The notes beneath the pieces were generated by a model. That model saw only the letters and a list, made by a program, of their open reading frames with translations, had not been told where the DNA came from and made no database searches. Position numbers and translations under genes: made by a program. 25,206 nt of DNA, taken from JALYRV01 sp036675475 (GTDB lineage Bacteria > Acidobacteriota > Vicinamibacteria > Vicinamibacterales > SCN-69-37). Shown in pieces: positions 13,840-21,418 of the stretch; positions within the stretch are counted from its first letter, which is position 1; every line of letters starts with the position of its first letter. The stretch spans positions 1 to 25,206 of the forward strand of contig JAKFEY010000063.1 in NCBI GenBank assembly GCA_036675475.1, given 5' to 3'.

Positions 13840-15993
13840 ATGATCGCAAGAGTTTTTCGCTCCGCTTCCTTCGGGCTGCTGCTGACGTCGCTCTGCGCGC
13901 TTCCGCTGGCCGCGCAGGACCGCCTCAAGGCGTATCCCGGCTACGAGCAGTATTCGAAGATGCAGCCGCAGATGGCCGGCGCGGTGCGCCCGGGCGCGCT
14001 GACGGTCAGCTGGAAGAGCCCCACGGCCTTCGAATACGCCTGGGAGGGCAAGCTCCATCGCTTCGATGCCGTCACCCGCACCGCAACCGTCGTCGGCGAC
14101 GCGCCGGAAGCCCGCACGGGCCGCGGCGGACGCGGCGGCGGACCCGAGCGCGGCCGCCAGTTCGACACCGCCGAGTCGCCCGACAAAACAAAGAAGGCGT
14201 TCTACCGCGATCGCAATCTCTGGATCAGCGATGTGGCCACTGGTGGCAACGAGAAACAGGTCACCACCGACGGCAGCGAGAAGGACCGCATCAAGTACGG
14301 CACCGCCAGCTGGGTCTACGGCGAAGAGCTCGGCCAGGTGACGGCGATGTGGTGGTCGCCCGACAGCACGAAGCTCGCGTACTACCGCTTCGACGAGAAG
14401 CAGGTGCCCGACTACTTCCTGCAGCTCGATCAAACGAAGCTGCAGAGCTCCATCGACACCGAGGCGTATCCCAAAGCGGGCGCGCCCAATCCCATCGTCG
14501 AGCTCTTCGTCTATGACACGGCCACCGGCAAGTCCACGCGCGTCGACGTGCGCGACGGCAAGCCTTTCGACAACGACGTCGTCGGTCATTACGTCTACGG
14601 CATCCGCTGGTCGCCGGCCGGTCACGAGATCCTTTTCAACCGCACGAACCGCCGCCAGCAGATCATGGAGCTGGTCGCCGCCGACCCCGTCACCGGCGAA
14701 GCGCGCGTCGTCGTCCGCGAGGAGTGGCCCACCGGCTGGGTCGAGAATTCGCCGACGATGAGGTTTCTGGGCGACAACAGGCGGTTCATCTGGGAGTCGT
14801 CGCGCAACGGGTGGACCAACTTCTATCTGTACGATCTGTCGGGCAAGCTGATTGCGCCGCTGACCACCCACTCGACCTTCGACGCGGCAAACATCGTCAA
14901 GGTGGATGAGGCCGCGGGCGTCATGTTCTACATGGCGCGCGACGGCGACAACCCGCTGAAGCTGCAGCTGCACCGCGTCGGACTCGACGGCAAGAACGAT
15001 GTGCGGCTCACCGATCCAAAGTTCACTCACACGGTGGCGGCGTGCCTTGCGTCGGCGTCAGGTGAACCCGCGCCCAACTGCGGCATTTCGCCGGACAACA
15101 AATATTTCGTCGACGTCTATCAGACGCACGACACGCCCGCGGCCACGCGGCTCGTCGACGCGGCGGGCGGGAAGGTGCTGGCGGAGATCGTCAAGAGCGA
15201 CACCACGAAGTGGGATGCGCTCGGGCTGAAAAAGGTGGAGCTCTTCACCTATACCGCCACCGACGGCAAGACGCCGCTGTACGGCTTCCTGCACTTTCCG
15301 TCGAACTTCGATCCGGCGAAGAAATATCCGGTGCTGGTGTCGGTGTACGGCGGGCCCGAGTCGGCCGTCACGCGCGAAACGTTCGTGACGCCGAGCCCGC
15401 TCACCGAGTACGGCTTCCTCGTGCTGAACGTGGAATCACGCGCGGTGCCGGGCCGCGGACGCCGGCAGCTCGATTCGCTGTACCAGAAACTCGGCCAGAC
15501 GGAAATCGACGACATGGCGGCAGGCGTGCGCTCGCTCTGGACCAGGCCGTATTTCGACCAACATCGCGTCGGCGTCTACGGCACGTCGTACGGCGGCTAC
15601 TCGTCGATCATGCTGCTCCTGAAACATCCGGACGCCTTCGCCGCGGCCGCCGCCTCGTCGCCCGTCACGGCGTGGGACCACTACGACACGATTTACACCG
15701 AGCGCTACATGTGGATCCCGCAGGAAAACAAAGAGGGCTACATGGCCGGCAGCGCGATGCCGCTGGCGAAGAACCTGAAGGGCCGCCTGATGCTCTATTG
15801 GGGCACGGCCGACAACAACGTGCATCCGTCGAACATGATGCAGCTCATCGCGGCGCTGCAGCAGGCAGGGAAGAGCTTCGAGGTGCAGGTGGGCCCGGAC
15901 CGCGGCCACACCGGCCTCAATCAGGACCGCATGATGGAGTTCTTCATCGAGAACCTCGTGCTGTATCCGCCCTCGTCGACGAGTACTCAGTAG
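13840..15993 (+). CDS. Exported dipeptidyl-peptidase IV-like S9 peptidase
   Basis: The 717-residue protein has a signal peptide (FGLLLTSLCALPLAAQ) and an N-terminal eight-blade-type propeller. The WVYGEELG motif (Glu162-Glu163) corresponds to the double-Glu motif that binds the substrate N-terminus in DPP-IV. The C-terminal hydrolase domain carries YGTSYGGYS (Ser583), GTADNNVHP (Asp658) and DRGHTG (His690), the complete triad. It probably removes X-Pro or X-Ala dipeptides from peptides outside the cytoplasm. Residues 91-107 form a Gly/Arg-rich insert. The gene follows a TATAAT box with almost no leader and no Shine-Dalgarno. An outer-membrane barrel gene follows 31 bases downstream. Compared with the S9 protein at 7230-9590 it is a different subfamily, since only this one has the Glu motif. 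Confidence 0.93.
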   Translation: MIARVFRSASFGLLLTSLCALPLAAQDRLKAYPGYEQYSKMQPQMAGAVRPGALTVSWKSPTAFEYAWEGKLHRFDAVTRTATVVGDAPEARTGRGGRGGGPERGRQFDTAESPDKTKKAFYRDRNLWISDVATGGNEKQVTTDGSEKDRIKYGTASWVYGEELGQVTAMWWSPDSTKLAYYRFDEKQVPDYFLQLDQTKLQSSIDTEAYPKAGAPNPIVELFVYDTATGKSTRVDVRDGKPFDNDVVGHYVYGIRWSPAGHEILFNRTNRRQQIMELVAADPVTGEARVVVREEWPTGWVENSPTMRFLGDNRRFIWESSRNGWTNFYLYDLSGKLIAPLTTHSTFDAANIVKVDEAAGVMFYMARDGDNPLKLQLHRVGLDGKNDVRLTDPKFTHTVAACLASASGEPAPNCGISPDNKYFVDVYQTHDTPAATRLVDAAGGKVLAEIVKSDTTKWDALGLKKVELFTYTATDGKTPLYGFLHFPSNFDPAKKYPVLVSVYGGPESAVTRETFVTPSPLTEYGFLVLNVESRAVPGRGRRQLDSLYQKLGQTEIDDMAAGVRSLWTRPYFDQHRVGVYGTSYGGYSSIMLLLKHPDAFAAAAASSPVTAWDHYDTIYTERYMWIPQENKEGYMAGSAMPLAKNLKGRLMLYWGTADNNVHPSNMMQLIAALQQAGKSFEVQVGPDRGHTGLNQDRMMEFFIENLVLYPPSSTSTQ

Positions 15994-16024
15994 GGAGTAA
16001 ACGCGGCGGCGCCTGCCGTCGCTA

Positions 16025-17317
16025 ATGCTCGTCGTGCTCACCGCCGCGCTCGTGTCGCTCCTTCTCCTGCAGGCGCCGGCTCAACAGCCGGTGCCCGCGG
16101 CGCCCGCAACGCCCGCGGCACCCGCCGCCGCGCGCCTGCGCGTGTTTCTCGACTGCGACTGCTTCGGCGAGTACTTCCGCAATGAAGTGACGTTTGTCGA
16201 CTACGTGCGCCAGCGCGAATCGGCGGACGTGCATGTGCTCGGCCAGAGCCGCGAAACCGGCGGCAGCGGCCGCGAATACAACCTCCATTTCGTGGGCCTC
16301 GGGCCGCTCGACGGCTTCAATCTCGATTTGCGCGCGGTCACGGCCGCGTCCGACACCGAAGACACGCGGCGCCGCGCCGTGCAGGCCGTGCTCACGTCCG
16401 GCCTGCTCGTGTACATGGCGAAGGCGGAAATTCCAGGCCGGGTCGAGATCGATGTCGAGTCGGACGCGTCGGCGCCGGCCGTGCCTGTCGACGATCCCTG
16501 GAACTTCTGGGTGTTCAGCCTCAGGGCCAACACCGACCTGCAGGCGGAGGAATCGAGCCGCGAGTTCAACTGGGGCCTGTCGGCCAGCGCCGACCGTGTG
16601 ACCGAAGCCTGGAAACTGAGCTTCGGCCTGTCGTCCGATCAGTCGCGCGAAGAGTTCAATCTCGATGAAGAGGACGAGGAGCAGTTCGAGAGCCGGCGCC
16701 ACAGCCGCCAGTTCGACTTTCTCGTCGTCAAGAGCCTCGGCCAGCACTGGTCGGCCGGCGCCACCGGCGAGATCGGCTCCTCGTCGTTCGACAACCTGAG
16801 GTTTCAGGCGATGGTCGCGCCGGCACTCGAGTACAGCTTCTTCCCGTACCAGGATTACGCGCGCCGCCAGTTCACGGCGCAGTACGCCGTCGGGCCGCGC
16901 TTCAACAAGTATTACGAAGAGACGCTGTTCGAGACGCTCGAGGAAACCCGCTGGCATCACGAGCTGGAGTTCCGCTACGACCAGCGCGAGCCCTGGGGGT
17001 CGCTGCGCGGCGGCGTCGAGGTGAGCCAGTATCTGCCCGACACCGATTTGTACCGGCTCGAGGTCGACGGCGATGTCTCGTTCCGCATCCTGCGCGGCCT
17101 CTCGCTCTCGCTCGAGGCCAACGCGTCGCGCATCCGCGACCAGATCGCGCTGCCGCGCCGCGGCGCCACGGAGGAGGAGATTTTTCTCCGCCTCCGCCGG
17201 CTGCGCAGCGGCTACGAATACAGCTTCGAGGTGAGCTTCACCTACACCTTCGGCTCGATCTTCAACAACGTCGTCAATCCGCGCTTCGGTGGCGGCGACA
17301 ACGACTTCCGCCGCTAG
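16025..17317 (+). CDS. Predicted outer-membrane beta-barrel protein with conserved N-terminal module
   Basis: The 430-residue protein has an N-terminal signal sequence (MLVVLTAALVSLLLLQAPAQ), a Pro/Ala linker, then a compact module around residues 38-75. That module contains RVFLDCDCF (Cys44, Cys46), YFRNEVTFVDYVR and ADVHVL. The second half has alternating aromatic/polar strands such as FNWGLSASADRV, WKLSFGLSSDQSREEF and QFTAQYAVGPRFN. It ends with EYSFEVSFTYTFGSIFNNVV, suggesting a beta-barrel of ten or more strands. I recognise the N-terminal pattern as recurring in uncharacterised barrel proteins, but not a named function. The gene is 31 bases after the DPP-IV-like peptidase and may share its transcript. 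Its stop overlaps that of the convergent propeller gene in the tetranucleotide CTAG. Confidence 0.75.
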   Translation: MLVVLTAALVSLLLLQAPAQQPVPAAPATPAAPAAARLRVFLDCDCFGEYFRNEVTFVDYVRQRESADVHVLGQSRETGGSGREYNLHFVGLGPLDGFNLDLRAVTAASDTEDTRRRAVQAVLTSGLLVYMAKAEIPGRVEIDVESDASAPAVPVDDPWNFWVFSLRANTDLQAEESSREFNWGLSASADRVTEAWKLSFGLSSDQSREEFNLDEEDEEQFESRRHSRQFDFLVVKSLGQHWSAGATGEIGSSSFDNLRFQAMVAPALEYSFFPYQDYARRQFTAQYAVGPRFNKYYEETLFETLEETRWHHELEFRYDQREPWGSLRGGVEVSQYLPDTDLYRLEVDGDVSFRILRGLSLSLEANASRIRDQIALPRRGATEEEIFLRLRRLRSGYEYSFEVSFTYTFGSIFNNVVNPRFGGGDNDFRR

Positions 17318-18630
17318 TCGCTGATGCGGAACAGGTGCGTGCGGCTGCGCAGGAACATGTCGCCGCCCGCAATCGCCGGCGTCGCGATGAACGACTGATC
17401 GGCGAGCGTATTGGTGGCGATGATCTCCCACGGCCGGCCCGTCTTCGCGACGATCACGTCGCCCTCTTCGGTCGCGTAATAAATCTTCCCGTTCGCGACG
17501 ACTGGCGACGCCTTGATGTTGTACGGCTTCGGCAGCCGCACCTGGTGATACAGCGGCTCGCCGGTCGTCATGTCGAACGCGCTGACCATCGCGGTGTCGG
17601 TGATCGTGTAGAGGATGCCGTCGACGAGCGCCGGCGTGGCCGAGTACGACATGCCGCGGTCCTGGGTCCAGACGATGGCATCGGTGCCGGTGAGATCGCC
17701 TTCGCGCCCGAGGCGGATGGCCATGCCTTTCGGATTGCGATAGCCGCTCATCACATACACGAGATCGCCGTGCTGCACGGGCTGCGGAATGGTGTTCTGG
17801 CCGAGGCCGGTGGCCGACCAGATCGACTTGCCCGTCTCGAAGTCATACGCGTGCACGCGCCGCGAGGCGCTGACGATGATCTGCGTCGCGCCGTTGTGCC
17901 GGGCGACGAGCGGCGTGGACCAGTTGGTGACGCCGTCGCCGGTGCGATCGGTGCGCCAGAGTTCCTTGCCCGTGGCGGCGTCGAGCATCGCGAGAAACGA
18001 CTCGCCTTCGTGATCCATCAGCATGATCAGGCGATCGCCGTGCAGCACGGGAGCCGCGCCTTCGCCGAACTGCCGGAACATCCGCAGCTTCACGCCAAAG
18101 TCTTTCTTCCAGAGCGGCGTGCCGTTCATGCCGAAGACATGGAGCCCCTGCGAGCCGAATGAGGCGTACACGCGCTTGCCGTCGGTCACCGGGGAGTTCG
18201 ACGCGAAGCTGCCGTACTGAAAGTGATGCGGCTCGTGCGGTGTGGCAACTGTGGCCGTCTGTTCCCAGAGGACCTTGCCGGTGGCGCGATCGAGCGCCAT
18301 CACGACGAAGCGATGCTCGACGAGCGGCGCCGCGCCGCGCCCGCGCGAGCGCCCGGCTGCGCTGTCGTCCGCTGCAGAGGCGGCGGCGGGCGTGCCGGTG
18401 GGAATCGCCGTCGTCAGAAAAATCCGATCGCCCCAGACGATGGGCGACGAGTGGCCGCGGCCGGGGATGGGCACCTTCCAGGCGACGTTGGTGGTGTCGG
18501 ACCACATGACGGGCGCATCGCCGGCGGCGACGCCGTTGGCGGCCGGGCCGCGCCAGTAGGACCAGTTCGCCGGCGACGCGGGCACTTGCAGCGAGAGCAG
18601 CGCGAGGAACGCGGGCAGAAGGCGAGTCAT
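17314..18630 (-). CDS. Exported PQQ-type (BamB-like) beta-propeller protein
   Basis: I chose the ATG at 18630, which gives 438 residues and a clean signal peptide (MTRLLPAFLALLSLQVPASP). The open frame continues to 18786, but that part overlaps the GC hairpins before the decarboxylase gene. The mature protein has repeated PQQ-like blades: ALDRATGKVLWEQ, MLDAATGKELWRT, AYDFETGKSIWSA and AFDMTTGEPLYHQ, plus SSPIVWGDRIFL and NWSYWRGPAANGV. The repeats bind PQQ only in true quinoprotein dehydrogenases; no disulfide Cys pair or catalytic Asp/Glu set for those is evident. A structural or assembly role similar to BamB is more likely. Residues about 93-102 are a Gly/Arg-rich insert. The start is preceded by GGTGAG three bases upstream. 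Confidence 0.85.
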   Translation of the reverse strand: MTRLLPAFLALLSLQVPASPANWSYWRGPAANGVAAGDAPVMWSDTTNVAWKVPIPGRGHSSPIVWGDRIFLTTAIPTGTPAAASAADDSAAGRSRGRGAAPLVEHRFVVMALDRATGKVLWEQTATVATPHEPHHFQYGSFASNSPVTDGKRVYASFGSQGLHVFGMNGTPLWKKDFGVKLRMFRQFGEGAAPVLHGDRLIMLMDHEGESFLAMLDAATGKELWRTDRTGDGVTNWSTPLVARHNGATQIIVSASRRVHAYDFETGKSIWSATGLGQNTIPQPVQHGDLVYVMSGYRNPKGMAIRLGREGDLTGTDAIVWTQDRGMSYSATPALVDGILYTITDTAMVSAFDMTTGEPLYHQVRLPKPYNIKASPVVANGKIYYATEEGDVIVAKTGRPWEIIATNTLADQSFIATPAIAGGDMFLRSRTHLFRISD

Positions 18631-18691
18631 ATACTCACCGTTACGACATGCAAAGCCGGGTGCTTCACGGCTTGCCTGGGCGACGAGCCGG

Positions 18692-18749
18692 CGCGGGGCA
18701 TTGGGCCCCCGCGAGGCGAGGAGCTTGGCGGGGTGCAGGGGGCCCCGCC
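18692..18749 (+). promoter_or_regulatory. Two tandem GC hairpins abutting the decarboxylase start
   Basis: Hairpin 1 pairs CGCGGGG (18692-18698) with CCCCGCG (18707-18713). Hairpin 2 pairs GGCGGGG (18727-18733) with CCCCGCC (18743-18749). The second loop is nine bases and holds the only Shine-Dalgarno-like run of G next to the ATG at 18751. This may affect initiation of the decarboxylase, or the block may be a dispersed intergenic repeat. Confidence 0.55.
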
Positions 18750-18750
18750 T

Positions 18751-20190
18751 ATGGAAAACGACGAGTTTCGCCGCCGCGGCCATCAATTAATTGACTGGCT
18801 GGCGGACTATCGCGCGTCGGTGGAGCAGCGGCCGGTCATGGCTCAGTCGGCTCCCGGCGGCCTGAAGGCCGCGCTGCCCCCGGCGCCGCCTCAGGCAGGT
18901 GAGCCGTTCGAGGCCATCCTTGCCGATCTCGACGCGCTGATCGTGCCGGGCCTTTCGCAGTGGCCGCATCCGTCCTTCTTCGGCTACTTCCCGTCGAACG
19001 GCACGTTTGCCAGCGTGCTCGGCGATTTCACGAGCACCGGCCTCGGCGTGCTGGGCCTGGCGTGGCAAAGCAGTCCGGCGCTCACCGAGCTTGAGGAAGT
19101 CGCGTGCGACTGGCTGCGGCAGATGACGGGGCTCGGCGACGCGTGGCGCGGCGTGATTCAGGACACCGCCTCGACGAGCACGCTCGTGGCGCTTGTGTGC
19201 GCGCGCGAGCGCGCGTCGGCATTCAGCCTCGCGCGCGGCGGCCTGCAGGGCGAGGACGCGGCGCTCATCGTCTACACGTCGCGGCACAGTCACAGCTCGG
19301 CGGAGAAGGCGGCGCTCCTCGCCGGCTTCGGGCGCGACAACATCCACGTCGTCGACCACGATGCGAACTACGCGATGCGCGCGGATGCGCTGTCGAGCGC
19401 CATCGCCGCGGATCGCGCGCGCGGCCGGCGGCCCTGCGCGATTGTGGCGACGTGCGGCAGCACGACCACCACCGCGCTCGATCCGCTGCGCGAGATTGGC
19501 GCGATCGCGGCGCGCGAGGGCGTGTGGCTGCACGTCGATGCGGCCATGGCGGGCTCGGCGATGGTGCTGCCGGAATGCCGGTGGATGTGGAACGGCATCG
19601 AGCAGGCCGACTCGCTCGTCATCAATCCGCACAAGTGGCTCGGCGCCGCGTTCGACTGTTCGGTGTACTACGTCCGGGATCCGGAGCACCTGGTGCGCGT
19701 GATGTCGACCAACCCGAGCTATCTGCAGACGGCGGCCGACGGCACGGTGACCAACTATCGCGACTGGGGTATTCCGCTCGGCCGGCGCTTCCGCGCGCTC
19801 AAGCTGTGGTTCCTGATTCGCGAGGCGGGCGTCGAAGGCCTGCAGGCGCGCCTGCGCCGCGATCTCGGCAACGCGCAGTGGCTCGCGCGGCAGGTGGAGG
19901 CGGCGCCTGACTGGCGCGTGCTCGCGCCGGTGCCGCTGCAGACGGTGTGCGTGCGCCACGAGCCGCAGGCCATCGTCGAGCAGGGCGGCGACGCGCTCGA
20001 TCGCCACACCCTCGCGTGGTGCGATCGCATCAATCGATCAGGAGCCGCGTACCTCACGCCCGCGATCCTCGACGGCCGCTGGATGGTGCGCGTGTCGATT
20101 GGCGCCATCGCGACCGAACGCGCGCACGTCGAGCAGCTCTGGCGCGTCATGCAGGCGATCGCGGGTGAAGCGCGTCCAGAATCGGTTTGA
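18751..20190 (+). CDS. PLP-dependent aromatic L-amino acid decarboxylase (group II)
   Basis: The 479-residue cytoplasmic enzyme is of the DDC/TDC family, which decarboxylates aromatic amino acids with PLP. Landmarks are MENDEFRRRGHQLIDWLADY, the substrate-face PHPSFFGYFPSN, RHSHSSAEKAALLAG, the cofactor Asp in HVDAAMAGSA (Asp263) and the Schiff-base Lys in NPHKWLG (Lys295). The catalytic-loop Tyr region is NPSYLQ, followed by PLGRRFRALKLWF. Met replaces the Tyr of the common HVDAAYAG motif. The frame is open back to 18223, but those residues lie over the neighbouring propeller gene and resemble nothing; the ATG at 18751 gives the family N-terminus. The last 44 bases overlap the 3' end of the convergent hypothetical gene. 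Substrate preference (Tyr, Trp, Phe or Dopa) cannot be told. Confidence 0.92.
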   Translation: MENDEFRRRGHQLIDWLADYRASVEQRPVMAQSAPGGLKAALPPAPPQAGEPFEAILADLDALIVPGLSQWPHPSFFGYFPSNGTFASVLGDFTSTGLGVLGLAWQSSPALTELEEVACDWLRQMTGLGDAWRGVIQDTASTSTLVALVCARERASAFSLARGGLQGEDAALIVYTSRHSHSSAEKAALLAGFGRDNIHVVDHDANYAMRADALSSAIAADRARGRRPCAIVATCGSTTTTALDPLREIGAIAAREGVWLHVDAAMAGSAMVLPECRWMWNGIEQADSLVINPHKWLGAAFDCSVYYVRDPEHLVRVMSTNPSYLQTAADGTVTNYRDWGIPLGRRFRALKLWFLIREAGVEGLQARLRRDLGNAQWLARQVEAAPDWRVLAPVPLQTVCVRHEPQAIVEQGGDALDRHTLAWCDRINRSGAAYLTPAILDGRWMVRVSIGAIATERAHVEQLWRVMQAIAGEARPESV

Positions 20191-20638
20191 CGAACGCCTG
20201 GCCTTCCGGCCCGCGCTCGGCGCGTCCAAGCTCGGTCATCGCCTCGATCAGCCGCTTGTCGCGCAGCGGCTGATCGAGCGACACATCATCGGCAAGCGCC
20301 ACTTCGAGCGCCTCGCGCATCACCTTGAGCCGGTAGCTGAGCACGTGCCCCATGCCGTTGTCGCCGGGCACGCGACGCTGCGCCGTGCGCGTCAGCGCGA
20401 GCGCGCGTTCCAGCGCCTCGCGCGCAAACCGCGCCGGCGGCGCCGTCCAGCCTTTCTGCGCGAACGCGTCGCGCCACGCGGCGCACGCCTGGTCGGCGGC
20501 GTCGCGCTCGCGGAAGACGTCGCTCCTCCGCAAATCATCGGGGTCGACAATGACGCGAAGCTCGAAGCCGAGCGGGTGAGGGGTTTCGGTGCAGCGGACG
20601 GTGCGCGTGTGTTTCGCGAGCTGCCAGCGCACGATCAT
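20147..20638 (-). CDS. Hypothetical protein, coupled to 20635-20973
   Basis: This 163-residue protein starts with the ATG at 20638, which overlaps the upstream stop by four bases (ATGA), so translation is coupled. It begins MIVRWQLAKHTRTVRC and is hydrophilic and mixed alpha/beta, with a conserved-looking patch at ADQACAAWRDAFAQKGW. The C-terminal half is helical (ALERALALTRTAQRR, YRLKVMREALEVALAD). No transmembrane segment, signal sequence or catalytic motif is visible and I do not recognise the family. The last 44 bases are antisense to the end of the decarboxylase gene. The protein is probably cytosolic. A longer open frame runs upstream to 21013, but it crosses the other gene in a different frame and is not credible. 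Confidence 0.7.
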   Translation of the reverse strand: MIVRWQLAKHTRTVRCTETPHPLGFELRVIVDPDDLRRSDVFRERDAADQACAAWRDAFAQKGWTAPPARFAREALERALALTRTAQRRVPGDNGMGHVLSYRLKVMREALEVALADDVSLDQPLRDKRLIEAMTELGRAERGPEGQAFVKPILDALHPRSPA

Positions 20639-20973
20639 GGCGCCCGCTTGCCGCGCGTGGGCGGGGTGTCGGGCGCGAGCGGCTTGTCGGGCGTGAGGGG
20701 CCGGTCGAGCCGATCGAGGCACAGGTCGCAGGCCTTGAGCGTGTCGCCCACGAGACCCGCGCGATCGTCGCCGGCCATGTCGTCGAGCACGAGCCGCGAC
20801 AGGCGCGCGGCCGCCAGCATGTCCGTCTCGTCGCGCCGCGCGGCCGCGGCCTGGCCGCGGGCCGCGAGCTCCGCGAGGCGATCGGCGGGCGCGCGATCGG
20901 CGAGCTGTTCCTGCAGACACCGCGCATGCCGCGCGAGTTCGTCGAACGCCTGCGTATAGGTCACGGCACTCAC
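20635..20973 (-). CDS. Hypothetical helical protein downstream of an intrinsic terminator
   Basis: The 112-residue protein begins with GTG at 20973; GTG at 20964 is an alternative supported by GGTGAG four bases before it. It is alpha-helical and rich in Ala, Arg, Asp and Leu, with a Cys-containing segment LKACDLCLDRLDR and a Pro-rich tail (TPDKPLAPDTPPTRG). No family is recognised. It overlaps the next gene by four bases. The striking point is the intrinsic terminator ending just upstream: the poly-T tract finishes three bases before the GTG at 20973. The gene must therefore have either a promoter beyond the hairpin or a read-through mechanism. The start at 20964 would leave slightly more room. 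Confidence 0.65.
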   Translation of the reverse strand: MSAVTYTQAFDELARHARCLQEQLADRAPADRLAELAARGQAAAARRDETDMLAAARLSRLVLDDMAGDDRAGLVGDTLKACDLCLDRLDRPLTPDKPLAPDTPPTRGKRAP

Positions 20974-20976
20974 CCG

Positions 20977-21014
20977 AAAAAAAAGGTGAAGGAGCGTGGA
21001 GGCACTCCTTCACC
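20977..21014 (-). terminator. Intrinsic terminator (10-bp stem plus T8)
   Basis: On the minus strand GGTGAAGGAG (21014-21005) pairs perfectly with CTCCTTCACC (20994-20985) across a ten-base loop, followed at once by eight T (20984-20977). This is a textbook Rho-independent terminator for the operon of the TerB-like gene and the gene at 21110. It directly precedes the start of the next minus-strand gene. The loop contains CCTCC, complementary to the GGAG in the stem. Confidence 0.9.
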
Positions 21015-21109
21015 CGGTCCGTGCAAGCGCTGCCTGCCCCAAGGATGGCTGCAGCGCCTGCTGATAATTACTCGCGCGCCGCGCGCCGCGTTTACTGCCG
21101 CGCGAACTA

Positions 21110-21418
21110 CTACTCGCGCCGTAGATCGAGATAGAGCGGGCGCGCGCCAAGCAGCGACAGCAGGCCGAACGTGCCGCGTCCGGGGCGGTTGACCACGGTG
21201 AAAGCGGCGCTTTCGCCGGCCTGCACGTCGAAGTCGAGCGTCTTCCATACGAGCGTGTTGTGCGCGCGCAGGCGGTGCCGGCCAGGCGCCACCTCGCGCG
21301 TGATCGAGCCGCCGAACATCAGCGTCGCGACCGTCTCGCCGTCGATCGCGACCACCACCTGGCGCTCGCGCGCGTCCTCGCCGTCGCGGCGCGCGATGGT
21401 GACGCGCGCGGCCGTCAT
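21110..21418 (-). CDS. Small beta-rich hypothetical protein beside TerB-like gene
   Basis: From ATG 21418 the product is 102 residues. The start overlaps the TerB-like stop by four bases (ATGA), so translation is coupled. The sequence is beta-rich with an extracytoplasmic-domain or PEGA-like character: VVVAIDGETVATLMFGGS, REVAPGRHRLRAHNTLVWK, FDVQAGESAAFTVVN and GARPLYLDLRRE. It has no signal peptide or membrane segment, so it is probably cytosolic or membrane-associated. I do not recognise a named function. The open frame extends upstream to 21778 but is compositionally implausible there and antiparallel to nothing recognisable. An intrinsic terminator follows after about 95 bases. Confidence 0.75.
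   Translation of the reverse strand: MTAARVTIARRDGEDARERQVVVAIDGETVATLMFGGSITREVAPGRHRLRAHNTLVWKTLDFDVQAGESAAFTVVNRPGRGTFGLLSLLGARPLYLDLRRE

Noticed and set aside
17314..18630. A true PQQ-dependent dehydrogenase
   Set aside because: The propeller blades are PQQ-like, but the vicinal Cys pair, catalytic Asp and Ca-binding pattern of quinoprotein dehydrogenases are not evident, and the length is too short.
18223..18750. Upstream extension of the decarboxylase to 18223
   Set aside because: It overlaps the 5' part of the propeller gene on the other strand and the hairpins, and the group II decarboxylase N-terminus starts exactly at 18751.
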